Under the pieces are notes generated by a model that saw only the letters and a list, made by a program, of their open reading frames with translations, did not search any database and was not told the origin of the DNA. Below, piece after piece: positions 45,876 through 55,372 of a DNA stretch of 64,000 nucleotides (the stretch's first letter is position 1; each line of letters starts with the position of its first letter). The stretch spans positions 90,135 through 154,134 of the forward strand of contig NZ_LXEV01000003.1 in NCBI RefSeq assembly GCF_001654965.1. Direction: 5' to 3'. The position numbers and the translations under genes are program-made. This DNA comes from Proteus hauseri ATCC 700826. Its GTDB lineage: Bacteria > Pseudomonadota > Gammaproteobacteria > Enterobacterales > Enterobacteriaceae.

Positions 45876-48080
45876 CTAGCGCTCACCTTGCGTATCTATT
45901 AACAAACGTTGATTAATATATTCAATTGTCTCACCTATAGTCATAATATTATTAACGACGTTTGTAATACCTTGCCCAATAATAATTTCAGCTTGTCTCA
46001 GATTAAACAACTTACCATTAGGCACTGAAGATTCACGGATCCCTTTATTAATTTCCTGATACGCTAATGTCATCCACGGATAACGATGGCTAATTTCCTG
46101 ATTATGGCTAAAGTTTTGATGATTACTATTTCCCCCTAACAAAATCAGGTGATCCATAACAACTGGCGAATATAACCAACGATAAAACTGTTCTGCGTAT
46201 TGTGCTTTTTGGCTATAACGAGAAACCCCTAACACACCACCACCTAACTGAGGAACACCACCAGGCACAGGAGCGAAACCAATTTTAGGTAAAATATCGC
46301 TATGAGCGACATCGTTAAATAAATTCATATAAGCAATAAGCATTGCCAAATTACCTTGCTCAAATTGCCTAACTGACTCACTCCACCATTTATTATGAAT
46401 GTTTTCGGTGATCGACAACTGATGTAGATATTCTTTAAGAATATTGCCAGCTAATGGCATTGTTAGCTTAGGAATATTGTCATCACCAATTAACCGCCCA
46501 CCTTGTGCGTAGTAACGTAATAAATATTCTGTTGCAATAAGACCGGCACTGCCCAATGTTGTTGACGCGCCCATTGGCCGAGATAATTGCCCAGCTTCAT
46601 AATTTTCTGTAAAAAACTGGGTAACTTGATCATATTCTTCAAACGTCTCTGGCACAGTTAATTCATTGCCTGTTTTCTCGTAATACATTCTTTTTAAAAT
46701 AGTGTCTTCAAATAAATCTTTACGATAAAACAGTAATTGTGCACTCGCATCAAATGGCATCGCATATGCCGTATTATTTACCAAACTAAATTTTTGCTGC
46801 GTGGGTAAAGAAAAATTCTTTAGTAAATCAGCTAATCCATTACCAATTTTATCTAACGGTTGCAATACGCGCTCTGCAAACCAAGGAAAACACGCCATAT
46901 CAATACGTAATAAATCATAATAAGGGTGTAGATGTAATTGGCTTAATATTTGATAAACCTCATCATAAGGGTGAACCGCTAAATTAACTTGAATACCCGT
47001 TTGACGATAAAAATGAGGCAATAATTTTTTTAATGCGCTTGTGGATGGGCTGGGTAATATCAATAAATTAAGACTAATATCTTGCTCGTCTTTATTTATT
47101 ATTGCTGGTGTCGCGGTATAAAGATGTTCACCTTGATTACGCACACAAATAATATTATCAGTGACGCTATCGTTATCTAATTCTTGTATCAGACAATCAA
47201 TAACTTCTAAACCTAGCTGCGCATAGTTCATCGGAAAATAATACAACCCTTTTAAAACAGGAGGAATATTGTCACTTAAAGCAAAAATGGGGGAGCAATC
47301 ATTATGGCTACCAAAATAACTGGCTTGGGTTAAATAGCGCGCTTTTTCGATGTCCTGCGTAATAAAAATATCTGGTACTTGCTCCATAGAGAAAAAATCA
47401 AATGCAATTTTATAACTCTCTTCATCTGAGGCACTCAGCACAACGGATTTTTTATCTGGTGAATATTGGCTAATTTTATTTTGCAATTCACTAGCGAAAA
47501 TCTGACTATTTAAATAGTCTCGATTATCAATAAATATTCCCACTAATTTACTGCTTGTTTGGGCTAATTGCTGGCAAATAACATCAGCTGCTTGTGAAAA
47601 ATCTAAGGTAAAAAAGCGCACAGCATTTAAAGGGCGGCGATAAATAAAAGCGATTTGAGCAGGAGGTAATTTTAACGTTTCAAAATAGATTGAGGCATCT
47701 TTAAGGCAACTAACAGAAATAACCTGTTTATATCCCCCAGCCGCAATCTTTTGCAATGCCTCTAACTCTGTGGTTTCAAGATCATCGGTTAAAAAAAGAT
47801 CGTAAGTTATCTCTGAAAAATGGGCGATAGACTGCCTTAACGAGTTAAAGAAAACAGCATATTTCTCGGACACTAATTGTGGCAAAAGTATCGCAATTTT
47901 ATGGCTCTTATTGGTTCTTAGCATTTGAGCTTGTGTATTTAGCTGATAACCCATTTGTTTAGCTGCTTGATACACCGCTTCAATTTTTTCCACACTAACA
48001 TTTCCACGTTTATTCAATACGTTAGAAACAGTACCATGAGAAACACCCGCTAATTTTGCAATATCCTTAATCGTCGCCAT
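45876..48080 (-). CDS. LacI-type regulator fused to an extracellular-solute-binding-protein domain
   Basis: 734 residues, about 400 longer than a normal LacI repressor. Residues 1-55 hold the LacI helix-turn-helix and hinge (TIKDIAKLAGVSHGTVSNVLN). Residues about 60-320 are a type I periplasmic-binding-like effector domain (KIAILLPQLVSEKYAVFF). Residues about 330-734 form a second, MalE-type binding domain: LPHFYRQTGIQVNLAVHP, YDLLRIDMACFPWFAERVLQPLD, AYAMPFDASAQLLFYRKDLF, GFAPVPGGVPQLGGGVLGVS. No signal peptide is present, so both sensors are cytoplasmic. It diverges from the MBL-MFS genes, with a palindrome between, and probably controls them. The ligand is unknown, probably a sugar or nucleoside derivative. 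Confidence 0.85.
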   Translation of the reverse strand: MATIKDIAKLAGVSHGTVSNVLNKRGNVSVEKIEAVYQAAKQMGYQLNTQAQMLRTNKSHKIAILLPQLVSEKYAVFFNSLRQSIAHFSEITYDLFLTDDLETTELEALQKIAAGGYKQVISVSCLKDASIYFETLKLPPAQIAFIYRRPLNAVRFFTLDFSQAADVICQQLAQTSSKLVGIFIDNRDYLNSQIFASELQNKISQYSPDKKSVVLSASDEESYKIAFDFFSMEQVPDIFITQDIEKARYLTQASYFGSHNDCSPIFALSDNIPPVLKGLYYFPMNYAQLGLEVIDCLIQELDNDSVTDNIICVRNQGEHLYTATPAIINKDEQDISLNLLILPSPSTSALKKLLPHFYRQTGIQVNLAVHPYDEVYQILSQLHLHPYYDLLRIDMACFPWFAERVLQPLDKIGNGLADLLKNFSLPTQQKFSLVNNTAYAMPFDASAQLLFYRKDLFEDTILKRMYYEKTGNELTVPETFEEYDQVTQFFTENYEAGQLSRPMGASTTLGSAGLIATEYLLRYYAQGGRLIGDDNIPKLTMPLAGNILKEYLHQLSITENIHNKWWSESVRQFEQGNLAMLIAYMNLFNDVAHSDILPKIGFAPVPGGVPQLGGGVLGVSRYSQKAQYAEQFYRWLYSPVVMDHLILLGGNSNHQNFSHNQEISHRYPWMTLAYQEINKGIRESSVPNGKLFNLRQAEIIIGQGITNVVNNIMTIGETIEYINQRLLIDTQGER

Positions 48081-48426
48081 TTGTCTATTTCCACCTCAAT
48101 TTTCTCACTCAATAGCATACCTGAATTATTTATCACGACTACCGATAATTGATTTGATCGTTCCACTTCAAATCTGCTTATAAAACAACCTCATATATTT
48201 TATTGCCAAATTAATGATTATCAATTTCATTAATTTTTAATAATCATATTTATCAAATAGATAAAAAATATAATTTGAATGGGATCACTGATCTCAACTT
48301 CATTTATTGGCAAATTTTAATGGCCATTTTATTATTGGAACGTTCAAATTAATCTATTCATTATAGATAACCAGCACCAGAATTTTAATAAACTTATAAT
48401 AAAACAATAAGATAAGGGGATTTTCT
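48081..48426. other. divergent control region of the LacI-SBP gene and MBL-MFS operon
   Basis: 346 AT-rich bases. A LacI-type palindrome lies near the right end (48332-48351) and a weaker GATCGTTC-like partial match near 48156-48166. A TATAAT hexamer at 48395-48400 may be the -10 of the plus-strand operon, without a clear -35. No gene seen. Confidence 0.5.
48332..48351. promoter_or_regulatory. candidate LacI-family operator
   Basis: A 20-base palindrome centred on GAACGTTC (48338-48345), with 8 of 10 positions symmetric and a central CG as most LacI/GalR/PurR operators have. It lies 75 bases before the MBL gene, where bound repressor could block transcription. Confidence 0.6.
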
Positions 48427-49248
48427 ATGAAACTTCATTTTTTAGGGACGGCTGCCTCTGAAGGCATTCCAAACCCATTCTGCCGTTGTGAACACTGTCT
48501 GAAAGCACGAGAACTCGCAGGAAAAGATATTAGAACGCACTCTTCTGCAATCGTTGATGATCTGATGTTGATCGACGTATCACCTACATTTAGCTATCAA
48601 TTAATGCGTGATGGTATGGATGCAACAGGTTTTGAAAGCTTGCTATTTACTCATACTCACCCAGATCATTTTAATGTTGGCGATCTTTTCAGTCGTATGG
48701 AAGGCTATGGTTTTGAAATTAACCACCCACTACATATTTTTGGTAATGATCGCGCAATTAACGGCTGCATTGAAGTATTACCTGGCTACAGCAAAGAGCG
48801 ATTCGCTTTTCACTGTTTAATTCCTTTTGTTACCGTAGAAAGAAATGGCTATAAAATTACACCATTACTGGCTAATCACGCCAAGTGGGAACTTTGCTAT
48901 GTTTATCATATTGAAAAAGATGGCAAGGTTATTTTTTATGGCCACGACTCAGGTTGGTTCCCCGAATTAACATGGAAATGGTTAGAAAATAAACCATTAG
49001 ATATCGTGGTTTTTGAATGTACTTATGGCTTAAATGGTAAAGATCGCACAGATAATCATATGAGCCTTGAAACTGTCTTTGCAGCTAAAGAAAAACTGCA
49101 ACAACAAGGTTGTTTACATCAAGATAGCCAAATTGCTGTTTCGCATATTTCACACAGTGGTAAATTGCTTCATCACGAATTAGAAGCGATTTGTGCTCCT
49201 CATAATATCCGCGTTGCATACGACGGATTAACGTTAGAAACAAATTAA
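48427..49248 (+). CDS. metallo-beta-lactamase-fold hydrolase (PhnP-like)
   Basis: 273 residues. The metal site motif is LFTHTHPDHFNVGD (HxHxDH), with later ligands in LANHAKWE, FYGHDSG and VSHISHSGK. An N-terminal CRCEHC motif resembles the zinc-binding cysteines of PhnP. PhnP cleaves a cyclic ribose phosphate, so a phosphodiester or nucleotide-like substrate is a reasonable guess, supported by the nucleoside-type carrier encoded next. First gene of an operon with the MFS carrier, 10 bases apart. Not enough to name the reaction. Confidence 0.75.
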   Translation: MKLHFLGTAASEGIPNPFCRCEHCLKARELAGKDIRTHSSAIVDDLMLIDVSPTFSYQLMRDGMDATGFESLLFTHTHPDHFNVGDLFSRMEGYGFEINHPLHIFGNDRAINGCIEVLPGYSKERFAFHCLIPFVTVERNGYKITPLLANHAKWELCYVYHIEKDGKVIFYGHDSGWFPELTWKWLENKPLDIVVFECTYGLNGKDRTDNHMSLETVFAAKEKLQQQGCLHQDSQIAVSHISHSGKLLHHELEAICAPHNIRVAYDGLTLETN

Positions 49249-49258
49249 GAGGAGAACG

Positions 49259-50509
49259 ATGATGGATATGAAAATTACCTCTCGTTTACTAATCATGATG
49301 TTCGTCCAATATTTTATGCAAGGTGCATGGAATATGACAATGGGATTAGTATTAAGCAGCTATGGCATGGCAAGTATTATTGGTAACGCCTACGCTTTAT
49401 TAGGTGTCGCGACTATTATCTCCCCACTGTTTATTGGTATGGTGGCCGACCGTTTCTTTGCTTCACAAAAAGTCATGGGCATACTGCATCTTATTAATGC
49501 CGCAGTCATTGTTTGTGTACCTCAATTTATTGAGGCGCAAAACAGTGGTATGACATTATTTATGATTTTCATCATTGGTTTACTGTTTTATCCAACAACT
49601 GCACTTTCTAACAGTATCAGTTTCTCTCACATTAATGGTGTGAAATATTTCCCGATAATTCGCGTTTTCGGTACATTTGGTTTTATGGCGATAGGATTTA
49701 TTTTAGGAGAAATGGGCTTCTCTGGTAGTACCATGACTTGGTATATCGCCTCTGCTGTCGGGGTTGTACTAGGCTTTTATTGCTTCACGCTGCCAAATAC
49801 ACCACCAAAAGCCAAAGGAAAACCTTTCTCAGCGCGAGATATTTTATGCTTAGATGCGTTGTCATTATTTAAAGATCGCTATTTCGCTATTTTAATGTTT
49901 AGCATCTTTATTTTGATGATCCCTAAAACCGCTTATTCTGCTTATATCCCTGTATTTATTAAAGCATTAGGATTTAATAACGCTGCTTCTATTATGCAAA
50001 TTGGTATTGCGTGTGAAGTGCTATTTATGTTTGTTCTATCGTTTTTCTTAATGAAATTCGGCTTTAAAATTACCTTACTACTTGGTGCTGTAAGTTGGAT
50101 TATTCGCTCTATTTTATTTTCTTATGCTGCGGTTGATTCCGGTTTCTATTTTATCGTTATCGGATTAATGCTACAGGGATTATGTTGGGACTTCTTCTTT
50201 ACTGCTGGTGATATTTATGTTGACCGCAAAGCAAAACCTGAAATTCGTGCTCAAGCGCAGGGTTTACGTTTTATTGTCTCTAATGGTTTCGGCTTATTAT
50301 TTGCTTCCACTATTTGTGGTCAAATCTTTAATTCAACCGTAACAGAAACAGGCAATGCAGCCTTACCTCAATGGTCAACATTCTGGTATTACCCTGCCAT
50401 TGTTGCTGCTGTTGTCACTGTGTTTTTTATCTTCTTCTTTAAAGACGATGTGTCTAAAAAGCAAAATAATGAAGATAAAAAAACACAAGAAGGTATTGCC
50501 ACCCCCTAA
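49259..50509 (+). CDS. MFS transporter, nucleoside:proton symporter-like (NupG/XapB type)
   Basis: 416 residues, twelve predicted membrane segments. The N-terminus (KITSRLLIMMFVQYFMQGAWNMTMG) and GVATIISPLFIGMVADRFFASQK resemble NupG/XapB nucleoside symporters. GAGGAG 5 bases before the ATG at 49259; an ATG at 49262 is equally possible. It probably imports the molecule that the divergent LacI-SBP regulator senses and that the MBL enzyme processes. Substrate is inferred from family only. Confidence 0.78.
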   Translation: MMDMKITSRLLIMMFVQYFMQGAWNMTMGLVLSSYGMASIIGNAYALLGVATIISPLFIGMVADRFFASQKVMGILHLINAAVIVCVPQFIEAQNSGMTLFMIFIIGLLFYPTTALSNSISFSHINGVKYFPIIRVFGTFGFMAIGFILGEMGFSGSTMTWYIASAVGVVLGFYCFTLPNTPPKAKGKPFSARDILCLDALSLFKDRYFAILMFSIFILMIPKTAYSAYIPVFIKALGFNNAASIMQIGIACEVLFMFVLSFFLMKFGFKITLLLGAVSWIIRSILFSYAAVDSGFYFIVIGLMLQGLCWDFFFTAGDIYVDRKAKPEIRAQAQGLRFIVSNGFGLLFASTICGQIFNSTVTETGNAALPQWSTFWYYPAIVAAVVTVFFIFFFKDDVSKKQNNEDKKTQEGIATP

Positions 50510-50551
50510 TACCACATTAATAAAGGAATAAGCCAACATCAGGAGCAAACC

Positions 50552-51265
50552 ATGAACGCATTAATACAGTTTGTTGATACTGTTGGCCCTTTATCACTAT
50601 CAAGTATTGCTAAATTACTGGCCGCCTTTGTTTTGGGCGGCCTTATTGGCTTAGAACGTGAATCAAAGGGAAAACCAGTTGGGTTTAAAACGTGTGTCAT
50701 TATTGCGGTTGCCAGTTGTTTATTAACAATCGTTTCAATTCAGTCTGCAGAATATTATGCCAATATTTCTGACAATATCCGTAGCGATCCAATGAGATTA
50801 GCGGCACAAATTATCAGTGGGGTCGGTTTTTTAGGTGCAGGAGTTATATTACATCGTCGTGATGATGCCATTTCAGGATTAACAACTGCCGCGATTGTAT
50901 GGGCATCTGCGGGAGTTGGCATTGCCTGTGGTTCTGGATTTTATTGGCATGCCATTATTGTGACTATTCTCTTTTTTCTGGCTATTCAACTTAGCCCACA
51001 AGTGGTGCTATTTCAGATGAAAAATCAGCGATTAGGTAAAATTAAAGTACGTATGTTATTTACCCATGAGCGTGGTGTACCGCTATTAATTGAGTATTTA
51101 AATAATCATAAAGATGTTATAGAAAACCTCACTATACGAGATATTAAAAAAGAACGAGTAGAAGTAAATTTAAAATTATTAGTACGTCAAAAAGTAACTT
51201 TACCTGAGTTTTATTGCTCATTAAAACAGTTAGATCATGTTCATTCGGTTTCTCTTGATCACTGA
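50552..51265 (+). CDS. MgtC/SapB-family membrane protein
   Basis: 237 residues. Four hydrophobic segments in the first 150 residues carry the family signature KLLAAFVLGGLIGLERESKGKPVGFKTC and the R-x-A-A-Q-I-I-S-G-V-G-F-L-G-A-G block (RLAAQIISGVGFLGAGVIL) and GLTTAAIVWASAGVGIA. The C-terminal cytoplasmic part (about 160-237) is an ACT-like domain. MgtC proteins modulate F-type ATP synthase and phosphate handling inside phagocytes; whether this one is MgtC or a housekeeping SapB-type paralogue cannot be told. 42 bases after the MFS gene, before a terminator. Confidence 0.82.
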   Translation: MNALIQFVDTVGPLSLSSIAKLLAAFVLGGLIGLERESKGKPVGFKTCVIIAVASCLLTIVSIQSAEYYANISDNIRSDPMRLAAQIISGVGFLGAGVILHRRDDAISGLTTAAIVWASAGVGIACGSGFYWHAIIVTILFFLAIQLSPQVVLFQMKNQRLGKIKVRMLFTHERGVPLLIEYLNNHKDVIENLTIRDIKKERVEVNLKLLVRQKVTLPEFYCSLKQLDHVHSVSLDH

Positions 51266-51311
51266 ACCACACTAATATACTGGTTAAAATAGCGAGCATA
51301 AATTCCTAATC

Positions 51312-51357
51312 AAAAATGCCACCAATAATTTTATTATTTATTAAAGGTGGCATTTTT
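51312..51357. terminator. bidirectional terminator after the MgtC-family gene
   Basis: AAAAATGCCACC (51312-51323) pairs perfectly with GGTGGCATTTTT (51346-51357) around a 22-base AT loop. It serves the convergent acyltransferase gene as well. Confidence 0.8.
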
Positions 51358-51375
51358 TATTTTAATTAAATTTAG

Positions 51376-53352
51376 TTATTTTTCTTTTAGTGGGTTGCCA
51401 ATACGCTCTATATACATCTGACCAAACAACACAGAAGCATAATCTGTAATATGACCAACATCGCGATAAACCGGCACACCATCAATATCTGTTAAACAAC
51501 TATTTTTATTACATTGTACATCTTTAGGATCGATAACAATTAAAGTGGGATAATCTATTTCCAGTTTTGCAAATAATTGATTAAACCAACTGTTATCCTC
51601 ACTTTTGTAATTTTTAGGGTTACAGTTATTATCCGCAAAATCTTTTCTTAATTTTGCATTTTCATAAAAACAGGTCATAAACCCGCTTGGCATTGCATTT
51701 ATACTTTTAATTATCACAGGTTTCGCACCTGTTGCGATAACCATATCCAACGCCTCACGCATTGCTTTTTCGACCCGTTTTCTTGAATCATCAAGCGTTC
51801 TTTTATCTCCTACTTTATTAATTACATGATTTGAAGCGTAGTTATTCCAAACTTGTCCAAATATCACATAATCAAAATGACCTTGTTTGATCATTTGGTA
51901 ATATTTAACCGTATGATCATAGCAACGTTGATAAACTGCATCTTTATGATTTGACCAATCATAAAGATAGATATTGGGTAGAGTTATACAAGATGAAGTT
52001 GCCTGAGCATATACATCTAAGTGTGCATCTTTAGCCAATATATCGATAAAACCCCAAAAATGATTCGCATGAGAATCACCCAATAGAAATGCTTTTTTCT
52101 CACTGGTTATTTCACCAACATGGCATATTTCATCAGGATTTTTAGCTTCAAAGTTCATGCATTTAGAACGATTTACATACTCAAATTGCTGTAATTTATG
52201 CTCTAGATTAACGTAATTTTGCCCTAGCCTTACACCTAAACCTTGGTATTTTTCATTTAACGCATTTAGGCTCAATGTGATTAAGATTGGAACAATTAAC
52301 AGTAATGTTATCGAATATTTAAATGCCAACCGCTTTTTTCTAAATGGTTTTTCAATAAGCAGATAAGAACTTACAGAGAGTAATACCGTTAGGACTAAAA
52401 TAAGGCCTTTTTGTGTTGCCGTATCAAAGACACCCACATAACGTGCGACCGCAAATAACGGCCAATGCCATAGGTAAAGCGAATAAGATAATAGACCAAT
52501 AATAACAATAGGTTTGAATGCAAGTATTTTCTCAATAACACTACCTTGTTGTCCGGTATAAATTATCAATGCAGCCGCTAAACAGACATAAAGTGTTTGA
52601 TAATTTGGGTAACCTAAAATAACGTCATCTTGAAAAGCGATCCAAAAAATACTTCCCAGTGCAATTAAGCTAATAATATGATTAATAATTGGATGAAGTT
52701 TAAATTTACGAGGAAAATAAGCAGCGCAAACCCCCAGCATAAATTCAAATATTCTAGCCGTAAAAAAATAGTAGTTACGGGGCTGATCTTTTTGATAATG
52801 CATTGCTATCAGAAAAGTTAGAATTGTAATAACAACAACAATATAAAAGTGATTTATCTTTTCTTTACGATTAAATTTATGTAGTCCGTAAAGGACCAAA
52901 GGTAAAAACAAATACCATTGCCACTCTATCGCTAAAGACCAGGTGTGTAATAACGGCAAAAATAGCGCATCTTGTGCAGCATAGCTGGTTGTTGCTCTAG
53001 CAAAATACTTATTTGAGATAAACGCAGAGGCATATTTTTCGCTATTGGTAATATCCAAAAAATCACTTGGCAGATAAAAAGCACCTGATATCAGTAAAAC
53101 TACGATTAATAACACCAGATAAAGCGGTTGTAATCGCCACAATCGTCGATTATAAAAATCTGTTAGTGAAAAATTCCCTTTCTCTAGAGAGGTTTTAATA
53201 ATGTAGGAAATTAAGAAACCAGAGATCACAAAAAAAATATCAACGCCAATAAAACCAGAAGGGACAATATTCTTATCAAAATGGAAAAGGAGCACGAGAA
53301 TAACAGCAACCGCTCTAAGCCCATCAACATCAGCACGATATTTAATATTCAT
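51376..53352 (-). CDS. OafA-type surface polysaccharide O-acyltransferase with SGNH domain
   Basis: 658 residues. The N-terminal acyltransferase-3 domain has about ten membrane segments, starting YRADVDGLRAVAVILVLLFHF (the His expected for acyl-CoA chemistry) and SGFLISYII. A further helix leads to a periplasmic SGNH hydrolase-like domain with FLLGDSHANHFWG (Ser nucleophile) and the late DVGHITDYA (Asp and His). It acetylates an O-antigen, LPS core or peptidoglycan-linked glycan. Isolated location, not inside an O-antigen cluster. An upstream 2H-type gene lies 64 bases away on the same strand. Confidence 0.85.
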   Translation of the reverse strand: MNIKYRADVDGLRAVAVILVLLFHFDKNIVPSGFIGVDIFFVISGFLISYIIKTSLEKGNFSLTDFYNRRLWRLQPLYLVLLIVVLLISGAFYLPSDFLDITNSEKYASAFISNKYFARATTSYAAQDALFLPLLHTWSLAIEWQWYLFLPLVLYGLHKFNRKEKINHFYIVVVITILTFLIAMHYQKDQPRNYYFFTARIFEFMLGVCAAYFPRKFKLHPIINHIISLIALGSIFWIAFQDDVILGYPNYQTLYVCLAAALIIYTGQQGSVIEKILAFKPIVIIGLLSYSLYLWHWPLFAVARYVGVFDTATQKGLILVLTVLLSVSSYLLIEKPFRKKRLAFKYSITLLLIVPILITLSLNALNEKYQGLGVRLGQNYVNLEHKLQQFEYVNRSKCMNFEAKNPDEICHVGEITSEKKAFLLGDSHANHFWGFIDILAKDAHLDVYAQATSSCITLPNIYLYDWSNHKDAVYQRCYDHTVKYYQMIKQGHFDYVIFGQVWNNYASNHVINKVGDKRTLDDSRKRVEKAMREALDMVIATGAKPVIIKSINAMPSGFMTCFYENAKLRKDFADNNCNPKNYKSEDNSWFNQLFAKLEIDYPTLIVIDPKDVQCNKNSCLTDIDGVPVYRDVGHITDYASVLFGQMYIERIGNPLKEK

Positions 53353-53416
53353 TACTCAGTACATAATCTCAATTAATAACAATCTCAAAATTATATACTA
53401 ATTTTTTATCTATAAA

Positions 53417-54130
53417 TTAATAATTCCCAAACCATATCTGATTAAAATCATGGGTAATATTTGAAATAACTCTGCTTGATAATGAACCTTGGCTAATAAC
53501 AAACTTAGGTTGTACTATTTTCCAACAAGGTATGAGTGATGAGAAAACCGTATCAAGATTATTATTAATAATATGGTCGTAAAAAATCTTTATCTCTTTT
53601 GATGACGTATTTTTGCTTAGTCGCCCCAATGTAAGATGAACAATATTTTTATGTAAACCGCTATCAATAGGAATATCTTTATAAACCCTTTGGCGAAAAT
53701 GCTCTAACTCTGGTGAAATTGCAGTTAATACCACGCTACCATTTGACGTTAACACGACTTCACTAAAAATAAGTTCAATGGTGTTGTGCCGCTGAAATAA
53801 GCAAGCTATTTCACTACACCATTGGTGTAACATCATTTTATTATTAATAAAATCTTGCTGTTTTCGGTTAAAAATAGCGAGCAGTGTAGAATGGAAATCT
53901 GCTTTTTGAGTAAACTTAATAAACGGAAATAACCTTTCAAGCTTTCGACAATAAATATCAAGTTGCTGAACAATAGCGATAAAATCTTTATCTGCTTCTC
54001 TTTCATTTACGGCTAATTGCCCTGCGTTTAAACTAATATCAATTATCGTTTCATCATTCACCTGCTTTAACCACTCTTCGCCTGTTGCTAGTTTTCTACC
54101 TGTTGCTTGTGTCAAAAACTCATAAGCCAT
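53417..54130 (-). CDS. hypothetical protein with two HxT motifs (2H phosphoesterase-like)
   Basis: 237 residues, no signal peptide or membrane segment. Two histidine motifs, FHSTLLAIF (His80, Thr82) and IVHLTLGRL (His165, Thr167), are 85 residues apart and each followed by hydrophobic residues, as in the 2H phosphoesterase superfamily (RNA ligase-like cyclic phosphodiesterases). The rest has no recognised domain. The match is motif-based, so I place it there with moderate confidence. Possible substrates are 2'-5' or cyclic nucleotide phosphodiesters. It may share a transcript with the acyltransferase gene. Confidence 0.65.
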   Translation of the reverse strand: MAYEFLTQATGRKLATGEEWLKQVNDETIIDISLNAGQLAVNEREADKDFIAIVQQLDIYCRKLERLFPFIKFTQKADFHSTLLAIFNRKQQDFINNKMMLHQWCSEIACLFQRHNTIELIFSEVVLTSNGSVVLTAISPELEHFRQRVYKDIPIDSGLHKNIVHLTLGRLSKNTSSKEIKIFYDHIINNNLDTVFSSLIPCWKIVQPKFVISQGSLSSRVISNITHDFNQIWFGNY

Positions 54131-54212
54131 AAATATGCCTTAGTAAAAAATAAGATTATTACTAACACTTTGGTTTGGGTGGTTTGGAAAATCAAGTTTT
54201 AGCGCAAATGAT

Positions 54213-54241
54213 AAAAAAGTGGCTTTCTAATAAAAAGCCAC
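54213..54241 (-). terminator. terminator of the nan operon
   Basis: GTGGCTTT (54219-54226) and AAAGCCAC (54234-54241) form a perfect 8-base stem; on the minus strand it is followed by TTTTTTAT. It lies about 70 bases past the nanA stop. Confidence 0.8.
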
Positions 54242-54309
54242 AGTCACATCAAAGGGGGAGATGTTAAAAGATGGGCTACTTATAAATACTCAATCAAGAT
54301 CAAAGGAGG

Positions 54310-55200
54310 TTAAAGAAAATCAGCGGCTTTAAACTTCGCTAATGCATCAGCTTTTTGTTCAGCAGTCATTGGACGCAATGGGCGACGAGGATCACCAACA
54401 TCAATACCATGCAATTGCATCGCGACTTTTCCTGCCGCAACACCACCGTATTCAACTAAAACTCGAATTATCGCAATCACTTTATCCATATAGGCAGCAA
54501 CAGCTTTATGGTCACCTGCATTGAATTTATCAATTATTTCAAGGTATAACTGCGCAGCATAATTATAAGTGCTGCCTACTGCACTTAGTGCACCGCAGGC
54601 TAGTCCTGCTGGAATAAACTCATCAACGCCAAATGGGATGTCATACTTACCATTGTCTACACGTAAACAACGCTGAAATTCATACATATCAGGAGAATTA
54701 AACTTCATACCCGATAGATTTGGAATTTTTTTACCCGCAGCTTGTAAGAATTTTTCCATATCAAGGCTCAAACCTGACATGGTGGAATGATAATAATAAA
54801 AACCTTTAGACGGTGCGCTTTCTGCTGCTAAACGACAATATTCAACCAAATCATCAACATTTCCCGGTTTAAAGAAACAAGGGCCGATCACTGATGTTGC
54901 TTTAATCTCTAAAGTCTCAGCATGGCGAGCAAGTTCGATAGTATCAGCGATGCTTAACGCGCCTGTGTGAATAATTAAATCTAATTTACCCTGGCTCGCA
55001 GCAACCCAGCGCTCAGCAACTTTTTTACGTTCTTCAACGGAGCAATGAATACCTTCACCTGTTGTTCCTAATACATAAGCACCGGTCACACCACTTGAAA
55101 TTAGGTGTTTTGCTATTTCATCAATGACAGGATAATTAACGCTACCATCTGTCGCAAAAGGAGTATGAGGAGCGGCAATCAATCCAGAGAGTTTATTCAT
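54310..55200 (-). CDS. nanA: N-acetylneuraminate lyase NanA
   Basis: 296 residues, a TIM-barrel aldolase. YVLGTTGEGIHCSVEER carries the carboxylate-binding GTTGE, GFYYYHSTMSG holds the catalytic Tyr137, and LSGMKFNSPDM the Schiff-base Lys166. It splits N-acetylneuraminate into N-acetylmannosamine and pyruvate. Last gene of the nan cluster; a 172-base gap separates it from the regulator gene, so an internal promoter is possible. Confidence 0.93.
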   Translation of the reverse strand: MNKLSGLIAAPHTPFATDGSVNYPVIDEIAKHLISSGVTGAYVLGTTGEGIHCSVEERKKVAERWVAASQGKLDLIIHTGALSIADTIELARHAETLEIKATSVIGPCFFKPGNVDDLVEYCRLAAESAPSKGFYYYHSTMSGLSLDMEKFLQAAGKKIPNLSGMKFNSPDMYEFQRCLRVDNGKYDIPFGVDEFIPAGLACGALSAVGSTYNYAAQLYLEIIDKFNAGDHKAVAAYMDKVIAIIRVLVEYGGVAAGKVAMQLHGIDVGDPRRPLRPMTAEQKADALAKFKAADFL

Positions 55201-55372
55201 GATGACTTCCTTTGGAGGTTAATTTCTTTATTGTTTATATAATGGAGCTTTACTCTATAGTAGGGAGCAACACTTCAGAACGCAATAAAGAAATCAGCGT
55301 TAAAGGAAGAGAAAAATGAAAGTGTGATCTTTCACAGATTTTCGCTAAAAACCACACAATACAGAAATAAAC

